Notes: generated by a model from the letters alone, not told the origin. A stretch of 48,413 bases of DNA from Burkholderiales bacterium (GCA_947453625.1 CANGHK010000039.1:1-48413); one strand, 5' to 3'; positions 18,659 to 27,134 are shown, counted from the first letter of the stretch. Numbers and translations are program-made.

Positions 18659-19090
18659 TCAGCGCGTCGCGCGGCGCCGCACCGCCTCGATGTAGGCCGG
18701 CCCGTCGGGCGGCAGACCGCTGCGCTGGCTGGCCCAGATCATCTCGCCCAGGCATTCCATCACTTCGTGGTGGGCCTGGTGCAAGCCGTTGCGGCGTGCG
18801 GCCAGCAGACTCACCGCCTGGCGGATGCCGGTGGGCTGGTCGATGCCGCACTGCTCGGCGATAGACAGGTGCATGGACAGGTGCAGAAAGGGGTTGGTCC
18901 GCCCTTCCTCGACCGAATAACTGGCGGCCAGCGCGGTATCGACATCGGCCAGGTCGTCGTGGTATTCGGGGTGTTCGGCGATCCAGTCGGCGGCCATGGC
19001 CTCCATCGCGCTCAGCGGCAAGGCCTCGCGCTGCTTGCGGCGGGCGTCGCAGAAGAATCGCCGGACATCGTGTTGTGAGGGTTGGAACAT
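18659..19090 (-). CDS. DUF1841 family protein
   Basis: 143 residues starting [19 protein letters not shown], with [15 protein letters not shown] and a His-rich helix ([17 protein letters not shown]) typical of DUF1841 proteins of beta- and gammaproteobacteria. The function is unknown; the conserved His/Glu pattern could bind metal but this is inference. No signal peptide or membrane segment. Divergent from the nitroreductase gene, with 45 bp between the two starts. Confidence 0.85.
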   Translation of the reverse strand: MFQPSQHDVRRFFCDARRKQREALPLSAMEAMAADWIAEHPEYHDDLADVDTALAASYSVEEGRTNPFLHLSMHLSIAEQCGIDQPTGIRQAVSLLAARRNGLHQAHHEVMECLGEMIWASQRSGLPPDGPAYIEAVRRRATR

Positions 19091-19135
19091 CCGACAATTG
19101 TCGCCCGCCCCAGGCCACGCCTTTCGAGAGAACCC

Positions 19136-19711
19136 ATGTCACTGACCACCGCCCAGTTGTTCACCGATGCCCGCACCCAGAACGGCTACCTCGACCAGCC
19201 CGTCGCCGATGCCTTGCTGCACGAACTCTACGACCTGGTGAAGTTCGGGCCCACGGCGGCCAATGGCAGCCCGGCGCGATTCCAGTTCGTGCGCTCGGCG
19301 GCGGCGCGTGCCCGCCTGGTCGACTGCGTGTCGCCCAGCAACGCCGCCAAGGTCGGTCAGGCCCCGGTGACGGTGATCGTGGGCATGGATCTGGCTTTCC
19401 ACCAGCAGTTGCCCAAGTTGTTTCCGCATGCCGACGCCCGGGCCTGGTTCGCCGGCAACGACGCCTTGATCGCCGAAGCGGCGATGCGCAATTCCAGCCT
19501 GCAGGGTGGCTACCTGATCCTGGCCGCGCGCGCGCTCGGCCTGGACTGCGGGCCGATGAGCGGTTTCGACGCAGCCAAGGTCGATGCGGCGTTCTGGTCG
19601 GGCACGGCGGTCAAGACCAATTTCCTCTGCACGTTGGGGCATGGCGACCCGGCCAGGATCTTCCCGCGCAGCCCGAGGCTGGCTTTCGACGAGGCCTGCA
19701 GCCTGGTCTGA
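19136..19711 (+). CDS. RutE/HadB-like nitroreductase (malonic semialdehyde reductase-like)
   Basis: 191-residue FMN-dependent oxidoreductase of the nitroreductase superfamily. [20 protein letters not shown] is followed by [19 protein letters not shown], the FMN-phosphate binding region, and by [16 protein letters not shown] and [11 protein letters not shown], which match the RutE subgroup that reduces malonic semialdehyde in pyrimidine degradation. No other rut genes are near, so the physiological substrate is uncertain. The start at 19136 follows GAGAGAACCC, a usable ribosome-binding site. Length is close to the RutE norm of ~196. Confidence 0.87.
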   Translation: MSLTTAQLFTDARTQNGYLDQPVADALLHELYDLVKFGPTAANGSPARFQFVRSAAARARLVDCVSPSNAAKVGQAPVTVIVGMDLAFHQQLPKLFPHADARAWFAGNDALIAEAAMRNSSLQGGYLILAARALGLDCGPMSGFDAAKVDAAFWSGTAVKTNFLCTLGHGDPARIFPRSPRLAFDEACSLV

Positions 19712-19716
19712 CGGCT

Positions 19717-19737
19717 TGCGGGATGCGGGATGCGGGA
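19717..19737. repeat. 7-bp tandem repeat, three copies
   Basis: TGCGGGA is repeated three times in tandem just after the nitroreductase stop, in the 226-bp gap before the MaoC gene. The remainder of the gap (19738-19937) shows no gene, hairpin or clear promoter that I can support. Confidence 0.9.
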
Positions 19738-19937
19738 TGCGCTGCATGGCGGGGTTTTGTCGGGGCCGCCCCCGCCCGTAACATGGCAGCATTCGTCCTG
19801 GGGTTCAGCCGCTGGCGCTTCCCGGTTTTCGAAAAATACCCAGGAGAGCGCGCTGGCCACCCGCACCGTCGGCCGGGCCGGGTATGAGCTGGTGCAATGG
19901 CAAGCCCTGATCGATTGACTCCGTCAACCCAAGAACC

Positions 19938-20411
19938 ATGACCGACACTGAAACCTTTCCTCTGCATTTCGCCACCCTGGCCTCGCTGCAATCCCGCGTC
20001 GGCGAACACCTGGCGACCAGCCCCTGGCTGCTGATCGACCAGCAGCGCATCGACCTGTTTGCCGAGGCCACCGGCGACCGCCAGTGGATCCATGTCGACC
20101 CGGTGCGTGCGGCCGTCGGGCCATTCGGCACGACGATCGCGCATGGCTTCCTGACCCTGTCGCTGCTGCCCGAACTGGCCGAGAAGGCGATCTGCATCGA
20201 CGATGTCAAGATGGGCATCAACTACGGCCTGAACCGGGTGCGCTTCATGGCCCCGGTGCCCGCGGGCAGCCGACTGCGCGGCCAGATCCGGCTCAAGGCC
20301 TACGATGCGATCGAGGGCGGGGCCCAACTGACGATGGAAGTCAGCATCGAGCGCGAGGGCGCAGCCAAGCCGGTGTGCGTGGCCGAAGCGGTGTCGCGGC
20401 GCTTCACCTGA
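19938..20411 (+). CDS. MaoC-like dehydratase (R-specific enoyl-CoA hydratase type)
   Basis: 157-residue single hot-dog-fold protein. The hydratase-2 signature is seen as DLFAEATGDRQWIHVD, with catalytic Asp and His, then GPFGTTIAHGFLTLSLLPEL. Family members hydrate trans-2-enoyl-CoA to (R)-3-hydroxyacyl-CoA, linking beta-oxidation to polyhydroxyalkanoate or other acyl pools. The GLNRVRFMAPVPAGSRLRG strand is also typical. It starts at MTDTETFPLHFATL and stands alone, 50 bp before the response-regulator gene. Confidence 0.92.
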   Translation: MTDTETFPLHFATLASLQSRVGEHLATSPWLLIDQQRIDLFAEATGDRQWIHVDPVRAAVGPFGTTIAHGFLTLSLLPELAEKAICIDDVKMGINYGLNRVRFMAPVPAGSRLRGQIRLKAYDAIEGGAQLTMEVSIEREGAAKPVCVAEAVSRRFT

Positions 20412-20461
20412 AGGCTTGAGCGACGGGCCGGTGTGGCCAGACTGTTGGGGGGGAATGGCAC

Positions 20462-21277
20462 ATGAAAGTGCTGCTGGTTGACGAGCAACCGCTGATCCTG
20501 TCGGCGCTGAGCCAGATCATCCACTCGCTCGACGAGGCCATCACGGTGCTGACGGCCGGCAACCCGGAGGACGCCTTCGCGCTGCTGGCTGCCGACGGCG
20601 CGGTCGAACTGGTGCTGACTGACCTGGTGCTGGGCCAGGGCATAGACGGCTTCGCGGTGCTGGCCGAACTGCGTGCGCATTACCCGGCCTTGCCGGTGGT
20701 GGTGGTCTCGGGTGTCGAGCGCCTGACCGACATGGTGCGGGTGATCGACATGGGTGCGATGGGCTTCGTGCCCAAGCGGTCGCCCCAGTGCGAACTGGTC
20801 GAGGCCTTGTCGCTGGTGCTGAGCGGCGGCGTCTACATCCCGACGGTCCTGCTCGGTCTGGCCCGCACGCCAGGCATCAACCTGGCCGAGGCCGCAGCCG
20901 CCGCCGATGTGGTGGCCGGCCAGCAAGCCGCGCGCTGGCGCGTGCCGGCCGCGGCGCCGTCGGCGGCGGTGATGCGGCCGATGGCCGAAGCCGCGCCCGG
21001 TCCGGCGGCCGCTGGCAACGCCATGGGCACGCCGGCCGCCACCCGCGCCGGCATGGCCGCGCTCGGCCTGACGCCGCGCCAATGCGATGTGCTGGCGCTG
21101 CTGCTCAAGGGCTTGCCCAACAAGCTGATCGCCCGTGAACTGCACCTGTCCATCGACACCGTCAAGGACCATGTCGCGGCCGTGCTGCGCACCCTGGGAG
21201 TGGGCTCCAGAACCCAGGCCGTGCTGGCGGTCAGCCGGCTGACGCAGGCCGGCCCGGGTGCGGGCGATCTGCCCTAG
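20462..21277 (+). CDS. LuxR/NarL-type response regulator, no adjacent sensor kinase
   Basis: 271 residues. The N-terminal receiver (1-125) has the acidic pair Asp7-Glu8, phospho-acceptor Asp54 (VLTDLVLG), Ser83 and Lys105 (GFVPKRSP), so phosphorylation looks possible. The C-terminal helix-turn-helix (about 198-260) reads LTPRQCDVLALLLKGLPNK, IARELHLSIDTVKDHV and LGVGSRTQAVL. Between them is an unusually long Ala/Pro-rich linker of ~65 residues. No histidine kinase is adjacent; the closest signalling genes are the convergent kinase operon whose last stop is 7 bp away. Targets are unknown. Confidence 0.9.
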   Translation: MKVLLVDEQPLILSALSQIIHSLDEAITVLTAGNPEDAFALLAADGAVELVLTDLVLGQGIDGFAVLAELRAHYPALPVVVVSGVERLTDMVRVIDMGAMGFVPKRSPQCELVEALSLVLSGGVYIPTVLLGLARTPGINLAEAAAAADVVAGQQAARWRVPAAAPSAAVMRPMAEAAPGPAAAGNAMGTPAATRAGMAALGLTPRQCDVLALLLKGLPNKLIARELHLSIDTVKDHVAAVLRTLGVGSRTQAVLAVSRLTQAGPGAGDLP

Positions 21278-21283
21278 CCAGGC

Positions 21284-21661
21284 TCACATCGGCAGCGGCG
21301 GCAGGCCGTGGCGGGCGCGGGCCTTGGTGCAGGCGTCGTCGCCGATGCCGAAGGGCGCGCGCAGCCCGAACTCGCGGCAGGGTGAGGGCCGCCACTCGTG
21401 GATGGCGCAGCCCACGCGCTGGCCCACCTGGCCCGTCAGCGCGGCGCAGCGCGGTCGGGCATGGTCGGTGCCGCGCATCCGGCACAGCCCGGCGGTCAGG
21501 TCGACGGCCAGCCCGTCGGGCACGCAGCCGCCCTCGCTCTGCAACTCGGCGCGGTTGAAGTCGACCCGAAAGCCGGTGCAGCAGGCGCCGCAACGGGTGC
21601 AGAAGTTGTCGTCGGGCGCCGCAGCGGCGGCAGGCGCCGGCAGCGCATGGCCGCGGCTCAT
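21284..21661 (-). CDS. YkgJ-family cysteine-cluster (CxxCxxCC) protein
   Basis: 125 residues with the family signature FCTRCGACC (Cys21, 24, 27, 28) and further conserved cysteines in GGCVPDG, GLCRM, RCAAL, VGCAIHEWRPSPCREF and DDACTKAR. The zinc- or iron-sulfur-binding YkgJ/UPF0153 family has a loosely defined role. The gene starts inside the stop of the kinase gene (ATGA overlap), so it is translationally coupled to it and is the last gene of the phosphoesterase-kinase operon. It converges with the response-regulator gene. Confidence 0.87.
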   Translation of the reverse strand: MSRGHALPAPAAAAAPDDNFCTRCGACCTGFRVDFNRAELQSEGGCVPDGLAVDLTAGLCRMRGTDHARPRCAALTGQVGQRVGCAIHEWRPSPCREFGLRAPFGIGDDACTKARARHGLPPLPM

Positions 21662-23184
21662 GGCGTGGCCTGCTGCGGCGCGGCCACTGGCTCGCTGGCC
21701 GGACCGGCCGGACCGGGGGCACGCACCACGGTGACGGTGCAACTCGACTGCGCCACCACCTGCGACGACACGCTGCCCAGCAGACGCCGGAAGGCCGAGG
21801 TGTCGCGCGCGCCCATCACCAGGTGGTCGGCCTGGTTGCGCTGGGCGAAATCGATCAGCGCGTTGGCCACGTCGCTGGCCTCCAGCACATGGAAGGTCAG
21901 CCGCCCCTCGTCGAGATCGAGCGCCTTGCTGATCGGGCGCGCCCAGTGCTTGAGCGCCACCAGCTGCTTGACATGCAGGCTGCGGCCCTGCTCGTCGACC
22001 AGCTCGTCCATGCCGATACGGTTGATCTTCATCACGCTGACGCAGGCCAGTCGGGCACCGGGCTCGGTCAGCACGATGCGGCGCACGGTTTCGCGCAACT
22101 GCTGCAGCAGCTCGGTGGTGGCATGGTCGATGTCGACCGCGGCCATGATGATCGGGCAGCGGTCCAGCCGCTCGGCCACGCCGCCGCGGTCGTTGCCGGG
22201 CTCGGCGCCGAGCGCGAAGAACCAGCGCTTGAAGGTCTTGATCGCGCCGCTCTTCTGCAGCTTCTCGGCGCGCCGGGTCAGCGCGATCTGGCCCGGGTTC
22301 TGCAGGTCGAGCGCGAGTTGGCCGGCGGTCTGGTAGCGGCGCTCGGGGTCGACCTCCAGGCACTTGAGGATCACCTCCTGCAGCCAGGGCGGGCAGTCGC
22401 GGCGCAGCGTGCGCGGCGGCACCGGGTCGACGTAGAGCCGCCGCCGCAGGCCGCGCACGCTGTCGGGCTGGCCGAAAGGCCGCTCGCCGGTCGTGAAGTG
22501 GTAGAGCATCACGCCGAGCGCGAACAGGTCGCTGCGCGGGTCGTTGCGGATGAACTGCACCTGCTCGGGCGACATGTAGGGCCCGGTGCCCATGGGCAGC
22601 GTGAACTCCTCGTCCAACAGGTCGGGGAGAAAGTCGTGGCGCGACAGGCCGAAGTCCACCAGCACGGCGCTGCCGTCGGGCCGGAACAGGATGTTGCTGG
22701 GCTTGACGTCCAGGTGCACCAGGTGCTGGCGGTGCAGGTCGTGCAGCGCGGTGGCCACGCGCGAGCCAATCTCTATCACCTCGTCCAGCGCCAGCGGCGC
22801 CTCATCCAGCCGGGCGCGCAGCGACACGCCCTCGATGCGCTCCATCACGATGAAGGGCTGGCGCGTGAAGTCGCCCTTGGCGATGAACTTGGGGCAGTGC
22901 GGGCCGGTGAGCATGGGCATGATCATCTGCTCGACCTCGAAGCCGACGATGGTGGCCGGGTCCTCGCCGCCCTTGATGCGCGGCACCTTCATGATCAGCT
23001 GCAGCCGGGAATCCCCCGCGTGGTTGACCTCGCTGACGCGCCAGAGGTGGGCCATGCCGCCGACATGCAGCTTCTCCTCGAGCTTGAAGCGGTCTATCAC
23101 CATGCCCGGGGCCAGCAGGCTGGGCGCGTTCTGGCCGCCCGTGCCGGCGTAGCCCAGCGAGTTGCTGTAGAGCTTGGAGTCCAT
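21658..23184 (-). CDS. Serine/threonine protein kinase fused to a universal-stress-protein domain
   Basis: 508 residues. The Hanks-type kinase domain (about 30-305) has a glycine-loop region EKLHVGGMAHLWRV, catalytic Lys66 (LIMKVP), catalytic loop HLDVKPSN (157-164, Asp159), DFG at 177-179 and the activation-segment MSPEQ. The residue before the catalytic Asp is Leu, not Arg, so it is a non-RD kinase, often activated differently from RD kinases. Residues ~343-490 form a Usp domain starting PIIMAAVDID and ending DHLVMGARDTSAFRRLLGSV; the ATP-site pattern G2xG9xG(S/T) is altered, with Asp461 in place of the second glycine. The tail is Ala/Pro-rich. No membrane segment is seen, so it is cytosolic. 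It is 12 bp downstream of the phosphoesterase and overlaps the Cys-cluster gene by 4 nt. Confidence 0.93.
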   Translation of the reverse strand: MDSKLYSNSLGYAGTGGQNAPSLLAPGMVIDRFKLEEKLHVGGMAHLWRVSEVNHAGDSRLQLIMKVPRIKGGEDPATIVGFEVEQMIMPMLTGPHCPKFIAKGDFTRQPFIVMERIEGVSLRARLDEAPLALDEVIEIGSRVATALHDLHRQHLVHLDVKPSNILFRPDGSAVLVDFGLSRHDFLPDLLDEEFTLPMGTGPYMSPEQVQFIRNDPRSDLFALGVMLYHFTTGERPFGQPDSVRGLRRRLYVDPVPPRTLRRDCPPWLQEVILKCLEVDPERRYQTAGQLALDLQNPGQIALTRRAEKLQKSGAIKTFKRWFFALGAEPGNDRGGVAERLDRCPIIMAAVDIDHATTELLQQLRETVRRIVLTEPGARLACVSVMKINRIGMDELVDEQGRSLHVKQLVALKHWARPISKALDLDEGRLTFHVLEASDVANALIDFAQRNQADHLVMGARDTSAFRRLLGSVSSQVVAQSSCTVTVVRAPGPAGPASEPVAAPQQATP

Positions 23185-23196
23185 CGCCGGCAGCCT

Positions 23197-23940
23197 TCAG
23201 TGGCCGTCTTCGAGCCGGCTGGCCAGTCGCTGCGGCAGCTTGGCAGCCAGGATCTTGGCACCGGCGCTGGCGTGGTCGTAAGGCACGCGGTGGTAGGTCA
23301 GCAGGCTCTGGTCTTCGTCGAACATCGCATAACAGGCGGCGGGGTTGCCGTCGCGTGGCTGGCCTGCCGAGCCCGGGATCACCAGCCACTGGCGGTGCGG
23401 CGGCACCGGAATGGCCACGCCGGCGGTGGGCACGAAGTCGCCGGCCTTGCCAGTGCTCGAGACATGGAACAGCTTGGGTTCGTGCATGTGGCCGCAGAAG
23501 GTGTAGCGGCATTCGGTGGCATGCAGGCTGCGCACCGCCTCCGCGCGGCTGGCGACATATTCCCAGCCGGCGGGGGCCCAGGCATTGGCGTGGACGTAGA
23601 GCTGGTCGCCCTGGCGCTGGGTCATCGGCAGGCTGGCCAGGAAGTCGAGCTGGTCAGGGGCCAGCTGGGACCGGGTCCAGTCAATCACCTGGCGCGCTTC
23701 GGATCGCATGCCCGGCGCCGCGCCGCGCACCACCGCCTGGTCGTGGTTGCCCATCACGGCACAGGCGCCCTGGCGCACCAACTCGCGCATCTGGTCCACC
23801 ACCCAGCCCGGGTCGGCGCCATAGCCGACAAAGTCACCCAGCAGCACCCAGCGCTGCGCGCCCTGCGCGCGGGCATGATCCAGCACCGCCTCCACCGCTT
23901 CGCGGTTGGCATGGAGGTCGGTGATGAAGGCGCATTTCAT
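23197..23940 (-). CDS. Metallophosphoesterase (YfcE/MJ0936-like phosphodiesterase)
   Basis: 247 residues of the calcineurin-like phosphoesterase superfamily. Dinuclear metal ligands are visible in FITDLHAN (Asp8, His10), LLGDFVGYG (Asp36), MGNHD (64-67) and CGHMHEPKLF. Family members hydrolyse phosphomonoesters or phosphodiesters; some act as protein phosphatases. It is the first gene of a three-gene operon with the Ser/Thr kinase, 12 bp upstream, so a role in reversing or balancing the kinase is an attractive inference. It starts directly with MKCAFITDLH; no signal peptide. Confidence 0.9.
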   Translation of the reverse strand: MKCAFITDLHANREAVEAVLDHARAQGAQRWVLLGDFVGYGADPGWVVDQMRELVRQGACAVMGNHDQAVVRGAAPGMRSEARQVIDWTRSQLAPDQLDFLASLPMTQRQGDQLYVHANAWAPAGWEYVASRAEAVRSLHATECRYTFCGHMHEPKLFHVSSTGKAGDFVPTAGVAIPVPPHRQWLVIPGSAGQPRDGNPAACYAMFDEDQSLLTYHRVPYDHASAGAKILAAKLPQRLASRLEDGH

Positions 23941-23967
23941 GCCAGGAGTGCGGGGCAGCGCACAGGG

Positions 23968-24900
23968 TCAGCCTATACGGCCGAGCAGCAGGTATTCCAT
24001 CAAGCCCTTCTGCACATGCATCCGGTTCTCGGCTTCATCCCAGACGACGGACTGCGGGCCGTCTATCACCTCAGCCGTGACCTCCTCGCCGCGGTGCGCC
24101 GGCAGGCAGTGCATGAACAGCGCGTCGGGCGCAGCCGCAGCCATCATCTCGGCGTCCACGCACCAGTCGGCGAAGGCCTTCATGCGGGTCTCGTTCTCGG
24201 CTTCATAGCCCATGCTGGTCCAGACGTCGGTGGTCACCAGGTGGGCGCCCCGGCAGGCTTCCAGCGGATCGTCGAAGACCTTGTAGCAGTCGGCCGAGCT
24301 TATGCCGGCCACTTTCGGGTCGACACCGTAGCCGCCCGGCGTGCTGACATGCACCGTGAAGCCCAGCACCTCGGCGGCCTGAAGCCAGGTGTTGGCCATG
24401 TTGTTGCCGTCGCCCACCCAGGCCACCACCTTGCCGCGCAGGCAGTCCAGCGCGCTGGCGCCGGCGGCGCGGTGCTCGATGAAAGTGAACAGGTCGGCCA
24501 GGATCTGGCAGGGGTGGAACTCGTTGGTCAGGCCGTTGATCACCGGCACCCGGGAATGCGCGGCAAAGCGGGCGATCTTGGCGTGCTCGTAGGTGCGGAT
24601 CAGCACCAGGTCGACCATCCGGCTGATCACCCGGGCCGAATCCTCGATGGGCTCGGACCGGCCCATCTGGCTGTCGCCGGTGGTCAGGTGCACCACCGAC
24701 CCGCCCATCTGGTACATGCCGGCCTCGAAGCTGACCCTTGTGCGGGTGCTGGCCTTCTCGAAGATCATCGCCAGCGTGCGGTCGACCAGCGGCGTGTAGC
24801 GCTCGTAGTTCTTGAAGCGGGTCTTGATGATGCGGGTCCGCTCGAACAGGTAGGCGTACTCCTCGGCCCGCAAGTCCTTGAACTGGAGGTAGTGTTTCAT
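23968..24900 (-). CDS. argF: Ornithine carbamoyltransferase (ArgF)
   Basis: 310-residue cytosolic enzyme making citrulline from ornithine and carbamoyl phosphate in arginine synthesis. The carbamoyl-phosphate site STRTR is at 51-55, HPCQ at 129-132 and the ornithine-loop HCLP at 264-267. MKHYLQFKDLRAEEYAYLFE at the ATG at 24900 matches the family N-terminus; an in-frame ATG at 24921 would add seven residues (MKPGHSL) and reduce the gap to argD to 7 bp. No strong ribosome-binding site precedes either, so translation may be coupled to argD, which lies immediately upstream in the same operon. Confidence 0.97.
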   Translation of the reverse strand: MKHYLQFKDLRAEEYAYLFERTRIIKTRFKNYERYTPLVDRTLAMIFEKASTRTRVSFEAGMYQMGGSVVHLTTGDSQMGRSEPIEDSARVISRMVDLVLIRTYEHAKIARFAAHSRVPVINGLTNEFHPCQILADLFTFIEHRAAGASALDCLRGKVVAWVGDGNNMANTWLQAAEVLGFTVHVSTPGGYGVDPKVAGISSADCYKVFDDPLEACRGAHLVTTDVWTSMGYEAENETRMKAFADWCVDAEMMAAAAPDALFMHCLPAHRGEEVTAEVIDGPQSVVWDEAENRMHVQKGLMEYLLLGRIG

Positions 24901-24928
24901 CAGGCTGTGCCCCGGTTTCATGCCGCGG

Positions 24929-26113
24929 TCAGGGATGGGACGCGCCCAGGAAGTCGCGCACCAGCGGCACCAGGATGGCCAGCAGTTCGTCGACCTCGGC
25001 GGCATCGATGATCAGCGGCGGCAGCAACCGGATCACCGTGTCGGCGGTGATCGACAGCAGCAGGCCGGCTTGCGCCGCCTTGAGCAGCAGCGCGCCGCAG
25101 GGCCGGTCGAGTTCGATGCCTATCATCAGGCCCTGGCCGCGCATCTCCTTGAAGCCTGGCAGCTGGCCCAGTCCCTCGGTGATGCCGGCGCGCAGGCGCT
25201 CGCCCATCGCCGCGGCGTTGGCCATCAGGCCGTCCTCTTCCATGATGCGCAGGGTCTCGATGCCGGCGCGCATCGCCAGCGGGTTGCCGCCGAAGGTGGT
25301 GCCGTGGTTGCCGGGCTGCAGCACGTCCTTGGCGCGCGGCCCCGCCACGATCGCGCCTATCGGCACGCCCGAGCCCAGGCCCTTGGCCAGCGGCATCACA
25401 TCGGGTTTGATGCCGGCCCATTGGTGGGCGAACCATTTGCCGGTGCGGCCTATGCCGCACTGCACCTCGTCGAGCATCAGCAGCCAGTCCTGCTCGTCGC
25501 AGATCTGGCGCAGGCCCTGCAGGATGTCGATGCGGGTCGGGTTGATGCCGCCTTCGCCCTGGATCGTCTCCAGGAAGATCGCCACCACGTTCGGGTTGCT
25601 GCGCGCCACCGCGCGCACCTGGTCCAGGTCGTTCAGCGCCAGCCGCACGAAACCCTCGACCAGCGGGCCGAAGCCGGCCTGCACCTTGGGATTGCCGGTG
25701 GCCGACAGCGTGGCGATCGAGCGGCCGTGGAAGGCGTGCTCGTAGACGATGATCTCGGGCTTGTCTATGCCGCGGTCGTGGCCGAACTTGCGTGCGATCT
25801 TCAGCGCACCCTCGTTGGCTTCGAGTCCGGTCGAGCAGAAGAACACCGCGTCCAGCCCCGACAACTCGCACAGCTTGGCGGCCAGCGCCTCCTGCATCGG
25901 TGCGGCGTAGTAGTTGCTGCAGTGGATCAGCTTGGCGACCTGGTCTTGCAGCGCCGGCACCAGCTTGGGGTGGGCATGGCCCAGGGTGTTGACGGCGATG
26001 CCGCCCAGGCCGTCCAGGTAGGCTCGGCCATCGGTGTCCCAGACGCGGCAGCCTCGGCCGTGCGACAGCGCGAAGGGCAGCCGGCCATAGGTGTTCATCA
26101 GGTGGGACGTCAT
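24929..26113 (-). CDS. argD: Acetylornithine aminotransferase (ArgD-type)
   Basis: 394-residue class III PLP aminotransferase that converts N-acetylglutamate semialdehyde to acetylornithine. It begins MTSHLMNTYGRLPFALSHG, shows GGIAVNTLGHAHP, the PLP-phosphate contact CSTGLEANEGALK, LMLDEVQCGIGRTG with the cofactor-ring Asp, and the Schiff-base Lys244 in LAKGLGSG. GNHGTTFGGNPLA is also conserved. The start at 26113 has AGGAG 7 nt upstream, which decides it over longer frames. It is first in an operon with argF. Class III enzymes vary in substrate, but the argF neighbour supports arginine synthesis. Confidence 0.95.
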   Translation of the reverse strand: MTSHLMNTYGRLPFALSHGRGCRVWDTDGRAYLDGLGGIAVNTLGHAHPKLVPALQDQVAKLIHCSNYYAAPMQEALAAKLCELSGLDAVFFCSTGLEANEGALKIARKFGHDRGIDKPEIIVYEHAFHGRSIATLSATGNPKVQAGFGPLVEGFVRLALNDLDQVRAVARSNPNVVAIFLETIQGEGGINPTRIDILQGLRQICDEQDWLLMLDEVQCGIGRTGKWFAHQWAGIKPDVMPLAKGLGSGVPIGAIVAGPRAKDVLQPGNHGTTFGGNPLAMRAGIETLRIMEEDGLMANAAAMGERLRAGITEGLGQLPGFKEMRGQGLMIGIELDRPCGALLLKAAQAGLLLSITADTVIRLLPPLIIDAAEVDELLAILVPLVRDFLGASHP

Positions 26114-26261
26114 CAAGAGGCTCCTGCAATAGCGGTCCGACAATGGAAAAGCCGGCGTCATGCCATCTGGGCTCAACGCCGGCCGGGGCGTCAATTCTAG
26201 GGTGCCGCCCCGCAGCCCCAAGCATCACCGGCGCTGCCTGGGGTGCAATTGACAGCAGGAC

Positions 26262-26278
26262 ATGTTGCGGCGCAACAT
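26262..26278. promoter_or_regulatory. Perfect palindrome in the argD-DUF3579 divergent region (candidate operator)
   Basis: ATGTTGC and GCAACAT flank a 3-bp GGC. The palindrome begins 7 bp after a perfect TTGACA hexamer (26249-26254) on the plus strand. It lies 149-165 bp upstream of argD and 117-133 bp upstream of the DUF3579 gene. It does not resemble the AT-rich ARG box, so which regulator would bind is unknown. Confidence 0.45.
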
Positions 26279-26394
26279 TTTCGAATAAGTTAAGCGGCAC
26301 AATAGCGGTTTACCCGAGGGTGAATCCGCGGCGTCTGCTGCCAGCGGCCTTGCCCATCGCCCTGCCAGAGCCCGCCCATCCGACCCCGGTCCGC

Positions 26395-26721
26395 ATGTCT
26401 GCCCCCAAACCGCGTCAGTTCTACATCCAGGGCGTCACCCTGGCGGGCCGGACCTTCCGGCCCAGCGACTGGTCCGAGCGACTGGCCGGTGCCTTGTCCA
26501 GTTTCAGGCCCAAGACCGGTGCCGGCGGCATCGGCGCCCATATCGGCTACTCGCCCTACTGCGTGCCGCGGGTGATCGAGGGCGTCAAGTGCGTGATCGT
26601 CAACGAAGCGCTGCGCGACCTGGAGCCCATGGCCTGGGACTTCGTCATGCACTTCGCGCGTGACAACGAGTTGCGGGTGGTCGAGGCCATCCCGTCGCCG
26701 GAGGTCCGGCCTGTCGCCTGA
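26395..26721 (+). CDS. DUF3579 family protein
   Basis: 108 residues starting MSAPKPRQFYIQGVTLAGRTFRPSDW, with SPYCVPRVIEGVKCVIVNEALRDLEP and AWDFVMHFARDNELRVVEA. This is the DUF3579 family of betaproteobacteria, commonly found between the arg genes and rpsT/murJ as here. No signal peptide or transmembrane helix. The function is unknown. It is divergent from argD and convergent with rpsT across a strong terminator. Confidence 0.88.
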   Translation: MSAPKPRQFYIQGVTLAGRTFRPSDWSERLAGALSSFRPKTGAGGIGAHIGYSPYCVPRVIEGVKCVIVNEALRDLEPMAWDFVMHFARDNELRVVEAIPSPEVRPVA

Positions 26722-26742
26722 GGGCGTTTCGGTGCCGGCATG

Positions 26743-26770
26743 AAAAAAGCCCGCAGTTGCGGGCTTTTTT
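26743..26770. terminator. Strong bidirectional intrinsic terminator
   Basis: AAAAAAGCCCGCA (26743-26755) and TGCGGGCTTTTTT (26758-26770) pair perfectly around GT, giving a GC stem with a T-run on each strand. It ends both the DUF3579 transcript and the convergent rpsT transcript. Confidence 0.95.
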
Positions 26771-26819
26771 CAGCGTGAGATCCGCCTGGGCGGTCACCAC
26801 ACTGCCATCCGGATTTCGA

Positions 26820-27134
26820 TCAGGCTGCGGCAGCCAGCGCCTTGATCTTGGCCGACAGGCGACTCTTGTGGCGAGCGGCCTTGTTCTTGTGGAAGATACC
26901 CTTGTCGGCGATCGAATCGATCACCGATTGGGCATTCTTGAACAGCTCGGCCGGGACGGTCTTGTCGCCGCCGGTTGCAGCCTTGTCGAGGGCTTTTTGC
27001 ACGTTCTTGACGACGGTGCGGAATTTCGAGCGCAGTGCCGTGTTGGCGGCATTCAGTGCGACGTCCTGGCGAGCGCGCTTGCGGCCCGATGCCAGGCGGA
27101 CGGTTTTCTTCTTGGCTTTGGATGCGGTTGCCAT
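26820..27134 (-). CDS. rpsT: 30S ribosomal protein S20
   Basis: 104-residue basic protein that binds 16S rRNA early in 30S assembly. After an N-terminal extension [17 protein letters not shown] comes the family core [21 protein letters not shown], then [15 protein letters not shown] and KIKALAAAA. The Escherichia coli protein is 87 residues; the longer N-terminus is usual in betaproteobacteria. The start at 27134 is the only one that includes the basic N-terminus. It is monocistronic between its own -10-like box and the terminator at 26743-26770. Confidence 0.97.
   Translation of the reverse strand: MATASKAKKKTVRLASGRKRARQDVALNAANTALRSKFRTVVKNVQKALDKAATGGDKTVPAELFKNAQSVIDSIADKGIFHKNKAARHKSRLSAKIKALAAAA

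Noticed and set aside
21823-25011. A >1000-codon plus-strand frame across the kinase, phosphoesterase and argF
   Set aside because: It is His/Gln/Ala-rich shadow sequence across three well-supported minus-strand genes.
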